Of a DNA stretch of 64,000 nt, positions 61,786 through 64,000 are shown piece after piece. Source of the DNA: Planococcus sp. 107-1 (lineage in GTDB: Bacteria; Bacillota; Bacilli; Bacillales_A; Planococcaceae); NCBI RefSeq assembly GCF_021513255.1, contig NZ_CP090977.1, positions 248,001 through 312,000 on the forward strand, in the 5' to 3' direction. How positions within the stretch are numbered: position 1 is the first letter of the stretch; each line of letters begins with the position of its first letter. The notes under the pieces were generated by a model. The model was given only the letters and a program-made list of their open reading frames with translations. It was not told where the DNA came from and did no database searches. The translations under genes and the position numbers were made by a program.

Positions 61786-62500
61786 ATGGATAAATTACTG
61801 ATTGCTGTAACCAATCATGCAGCTCTTGGAACGAAGGGGAAGAAAACTGGATTATGGCTGAGGGAACTGACAGATTTTTACCATGAAGTGAAAAATGATT
61901 TTGAAGTGGATATCGTCAGCACCTCGCACGAGCGGGTTCCGTTGGATCCAAGAAGTTTAATGGCGGTTCTGACAAATAAAAAGACACGTGCTTATTACCA
62001 AAATGATGAGCTGATGGACAAGGTGAAAAATCCGAAAGTGCCCGAAGAAGTAAATGCCGCTGACTATGCTGCTATCTATTTTGCAGGCGGACACGGAACG
62101 ATGTGGGATTTCCCGGATAACACAGGCCTGCAAGATCTTACAAGAGCGATTTATGAAAAACGGCGGGATCGTTTCAGCTGTTTGCCACGGACCGAGCGGA
62201 CTACAGAATGTAAAGTTGTCGGATGGAAGGTATCTGTTATCTGGACACGTCGTCACTGGGTTCTCAGATCGGGAAGAAAAATTGATGGGCTTGTACAAGC
62301 ACATTCCTTTTTCGCTCGAACAGGCATTAAAAGAACGCGGCACTTTATACAAACAAGCTTCTCTTCCAATGGCTGCCTGTGTGCTGCAGTCAGGCCGACT
62401 GATTACAGGGCAGAACCCGGCATCGGCACAAGGAGTTGCGCAAAAACTTGTTGAAGAATGGCCGAAACTGAAGCACGAAGCTGCCGCGCACAGAGAGTAG
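61786..62500 (+). pseudogene. DJ-1/PfpI-family protein (type 1 glutamine amidotransferase-like), frameshifted as sequenced
   Basis: The first frame covers MDKLLIAVTNHAALGTKGKK to IYFAGGHGTMWDFPDNTGLQ, and the second SAVCHGPSGLQNVKLSDGRY to the end. One A too many in the run at 62156-62160 explains the break; with four A residues it reads AIYENGGIVSAVCHG and gives 237 residues. CHGPSG holds the nucleophilic Cys. Family members are glyoxalase III or chaperone-like deglycases. AGGAGAGGGG precedes the ATG. The real gene is probably intact. Confidence 0.85.
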
Positions 62501-62502
62501 GA

Positions 62503-63375
62503 TTAAGCTTTGCTTTTCCATCTCTCAGCGTACTCCATAATTTCAGCAGCGTAATCTGTCTGGATGATGTTCATGTGCTGATCTAAAAACCAACCCCAGC
62601 CTTTATCTGGTTCCAATAGAGACAATGAGTCCGTATGATGGGCATTTTCACCAGTGTCGAGTGCATTCACCCACACATTGCTGGCATTTCGCATTTTCGC
62701 CAGAACAGGCTTCGAAACCACTTCATCTGTTTCATGCGCAAAGAGAATTTCAATTGCTAAAGGTGAAATCCGGGCTATTAAATCGTCCAATTCATGTAGG
62801 TTGCTGTCCTGCAGTTTGTGCATATAATGGAGCGGCTTTGGTTTAGATTGTAAAAATGCAGCGACTTTCGCGATGGGTTCGCCGCTTTTCAGTAATACAT
62901 GGTCGAATGTTCCAGTTTCTTCGACCAAATTGTAAATTTCTTCTCGGTATTCCCATGCTTTATCTAAATTCAGTAAAGCTCGGCCTTTTGCCAAAAGGAG
63001 AACTTCTTTAAGTGTCGGTATTTTCTCATTAGTGAGTTTTGCGCCAATGCCGCCGCTTTTTTCTTTTAAAAATAATATTTGAAGCTGTTCTAAGCTTAGT
63101 TCAGAAATCCTGCCTTCGCTGTTCGTCATGCGATTAACTGTGATATCGTGCATAACGATTAAATGCCCGTCTTTAGAACGCTGGATATCGATTTCAATGA
63201 TATAAACGTTTTGCCTGAAGCATTCTTGAAAAGCCTTAATGGAATTTTCAGGAACATTTCCGCAGATTCCTCTATGCGCTGCTGCAAAGAAAGGATAGGA
63301 TTTGCTGGCCAGTGCATGAAAAAAATCATTGAAATTCTTGAAGCCGGAAAGTGGCTTGTATTGTGGAATTGCCAT
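62503..63375 (-). CDS. Glycerophosphodiester phosphodiesterase-family protein
   Basis: The 290-residue protein has the GDPD motifs AAHRGICGNVPENSIKAF near residue 33, EIDIQRSKDGHLIVMHDITV near 61 with catalytic acid/base residues and the metal-binding Glu-Asp. No signal peptide is apparent. The C-terminal half contains NLDKAWEY and KSGEPIAKV. It would hydrolyse glycerophosphodiesters or a related phosphodiester. GGAGGGATCG precedes the ATG, and it is convergent with the DJ-1 gene 2 bases away. Confidence 0.85.
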   Translation of the reverse strand: MAIPQYKPLSGFKNFNDFFHALASKSYPFFAAAHRGICGNVPENSIKAFQECFRQNVYIIEIDIQRSKDGHLIVMHDITVNRMTNSEGRISELSLEQLQILFLKEKSGGIGAKLTNEKIPTLKEVLLLAKGRALLNLDKAWEYREEIYNLVEETGTFDHVLLKSGEPIAKVAAFLQSKPKPLHYMHKLQDSNLHELDDLIARISPLAIEILFAHETDEVVSKPVLAKMRNASNVWVNALDTGENAHHTDSLSLLEPDKGWGWFLDQHMNIIQTDYAAEIMEYAERWKSKA

Positions 63376-63617
63376 ATCGATCCCTCCTTACTTTTTAGTA
63401 GATTACTCAACTTTTCCCATAGCGAGAGGTCTTAAACGTTTATTTCGAAAAGAGTCAACTAACTTAAAGATTATTGGAAATAATTTATTGAAATAACGGA
63501 AGTCGATAAAACCAAAGAAGTTATCTGCAGCCATTCAATCAAAAGGACGGTTTTAAAAACGGTAAAAGCAGGAGGGGATAGAAGTTTCTTACATGGGGGG
63601 ATCTAGGGAGTGTTTGG

Positions 63618-63917
63618 CTGCTTTTCTTGATGATTTTCACTTTCGCCCAAATTTTACGTGTGTGGGCGCTCGCTTCTTTGGGGACGTTTTAGAATACTAA
63701 AATATTGGTTCTTCCTGGTGCAGAAAAAGTAAAGAGCGGTCCTTACCGCTGGATTCCGCATCCGAATTAGGTGGTAGTAGCACTGGAAATCGCTTCGCTT
63801 CCACTTCTATTCGATGCATGGCGGACAGCTATCCTATTCAGTATTGCTAATGCATTGCTTCTTTTGTTCGTGCGGATTCCAGCTGAAGAAAAAGCGCTGC
63901 AACAATTAAACGGCTAG
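63618..63917 (+). pseudogene. Isoprenylcysteine carboxyl methyltransferase family remnant (YpbQ-like)
   Basis: A 100-codon reading resembles the C-terminal part of YpbQ-like methyltransferases: LMIFTFAQILRVWALASLGT, then NTKILVLPGAEKVKSGPYRW, IPHPN, and VRIPAEEKALQQLNG. It is interrupted by in-frame TAG at 63690 (where Trp is expected) and 63768 (where Tyr of PNYVVV is expected), and the first 60-70 residues are missing. The breaks are substitutions, not homopolymer slips, so this is a genuine pseudogene. An AGGAGGGG at 63570 may be its old ribosome site. The last 83 bases of the window show no gene. Confidence 0.7.
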
Positions 63918-64000
63918 CATCAGCAAAAAAATCTTTTCAATGAGTAGTTAAAAAGTAATTTTAAGGGTATACAGATTAGAAGACAGTTTATCAGTTTCTA

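Overview
The window looks like chromosome of a low-to-moderate GC Gram-positive bacterium of the Bacillales, most likely Planococcaceae (Planococcus / Planomicrobium type). The grounds are the gene repertoire (glgBCDA operon, and YkvI, YhfI, YtoQ, YpsA, DUF3219 and GSP17M homologues in Bacillus-like form), strong AGGAGG-type ribosome binding sites, frequent GTG and TTG starts, SigB-type promoters and a LexA-type box. No rRNA, tRNA, CRISPR array, prophage or complete insertion sequence is visible. The assignment is inference from protein resemblance; no search was run.

Layout. 0-2.4 kb: a beta-propeller lactonase, an intergenic repeat, and a leftward SCO1 / small membrane protein pair. 2.6-9 kb: the glycogen operon glgB-glgC-glgD-glgA with stop/start overlaps, followed by a stress-type SDR. 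9-21.3 kb: housekeeping and accessory genes (ComEC-like MBL-HhH protein + DUF3006, DUF3219, acyl-CoA dehydrogenase, YkvI, GSP17M with a near-consensus SigB promoter, YhfI, CDF transporter, LLM oxidoreductase, purine permease, PepF). 21.4-21.93 kb: a protein-free stretch that ends in a perfect intrinsic terminator and is full of complementary segments, the best candidate here for an undescribed structured RNA. 22-34.4 kb: PaaI thioesterase, an LLM oxidoreductase / ATP-grasp ligase pair, an ECF sigma/anti-sigma pair, an erythromycin-esterase-like protein, a SigB-type catalase, glutamate dehydrogenase, a BCCT transporter and YpsA.

34.5-43.7 kb is a ten-gene rightward catabolic cluster (SDR, TetR, 3-hydroxyacyl-CoA dehydrogenase, enoyl-CoA hydratase, hotdog thioesterase, APH-like kinase, acyl-CoA dehydrogenase, quinone reductase, MBL hydrolase, ketopantoate-reductase-like protein) behind an 18-bp perfect palindrome. 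The adjacent kinase and acyl-CoA dehydrogenase suggest breakdown of 4-hydroxyacyl or related acyl-CoAs. 43.8-46.9 kb holds CstA, a small protein ending in Cys-Cys, and an ArsA-type ATPase. 49-53.5 kb holds sbcDC divergent from a small WYL-like gene with a LexA-type box between them. 54.6-64 kb: CoA transferase, MarR/MFS, FAH-type hydratase, TrhA, DUF1836/YaiI, an SLH protein, a DJ-1-type protein, GDPD and a decayed methyltransferase.

A recurrent feature is that nine otherwise well-conserved genes are broken by single-base length changes, eleven in all, nearly all in short homopolymers (glgD, LLM, ATP-grasp, enoyl-CoA hydratase, thioesterase, acyl-CoA dehydrogenase, MBL, CoA transferase, DJ-1). 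In each case removing or adding one base restores a full-length family member, so sequencing or assembly error is more likely than real decay. The methyltransferase remnant at the right end, broken by substitutions, looks like a genuine pseudogene.
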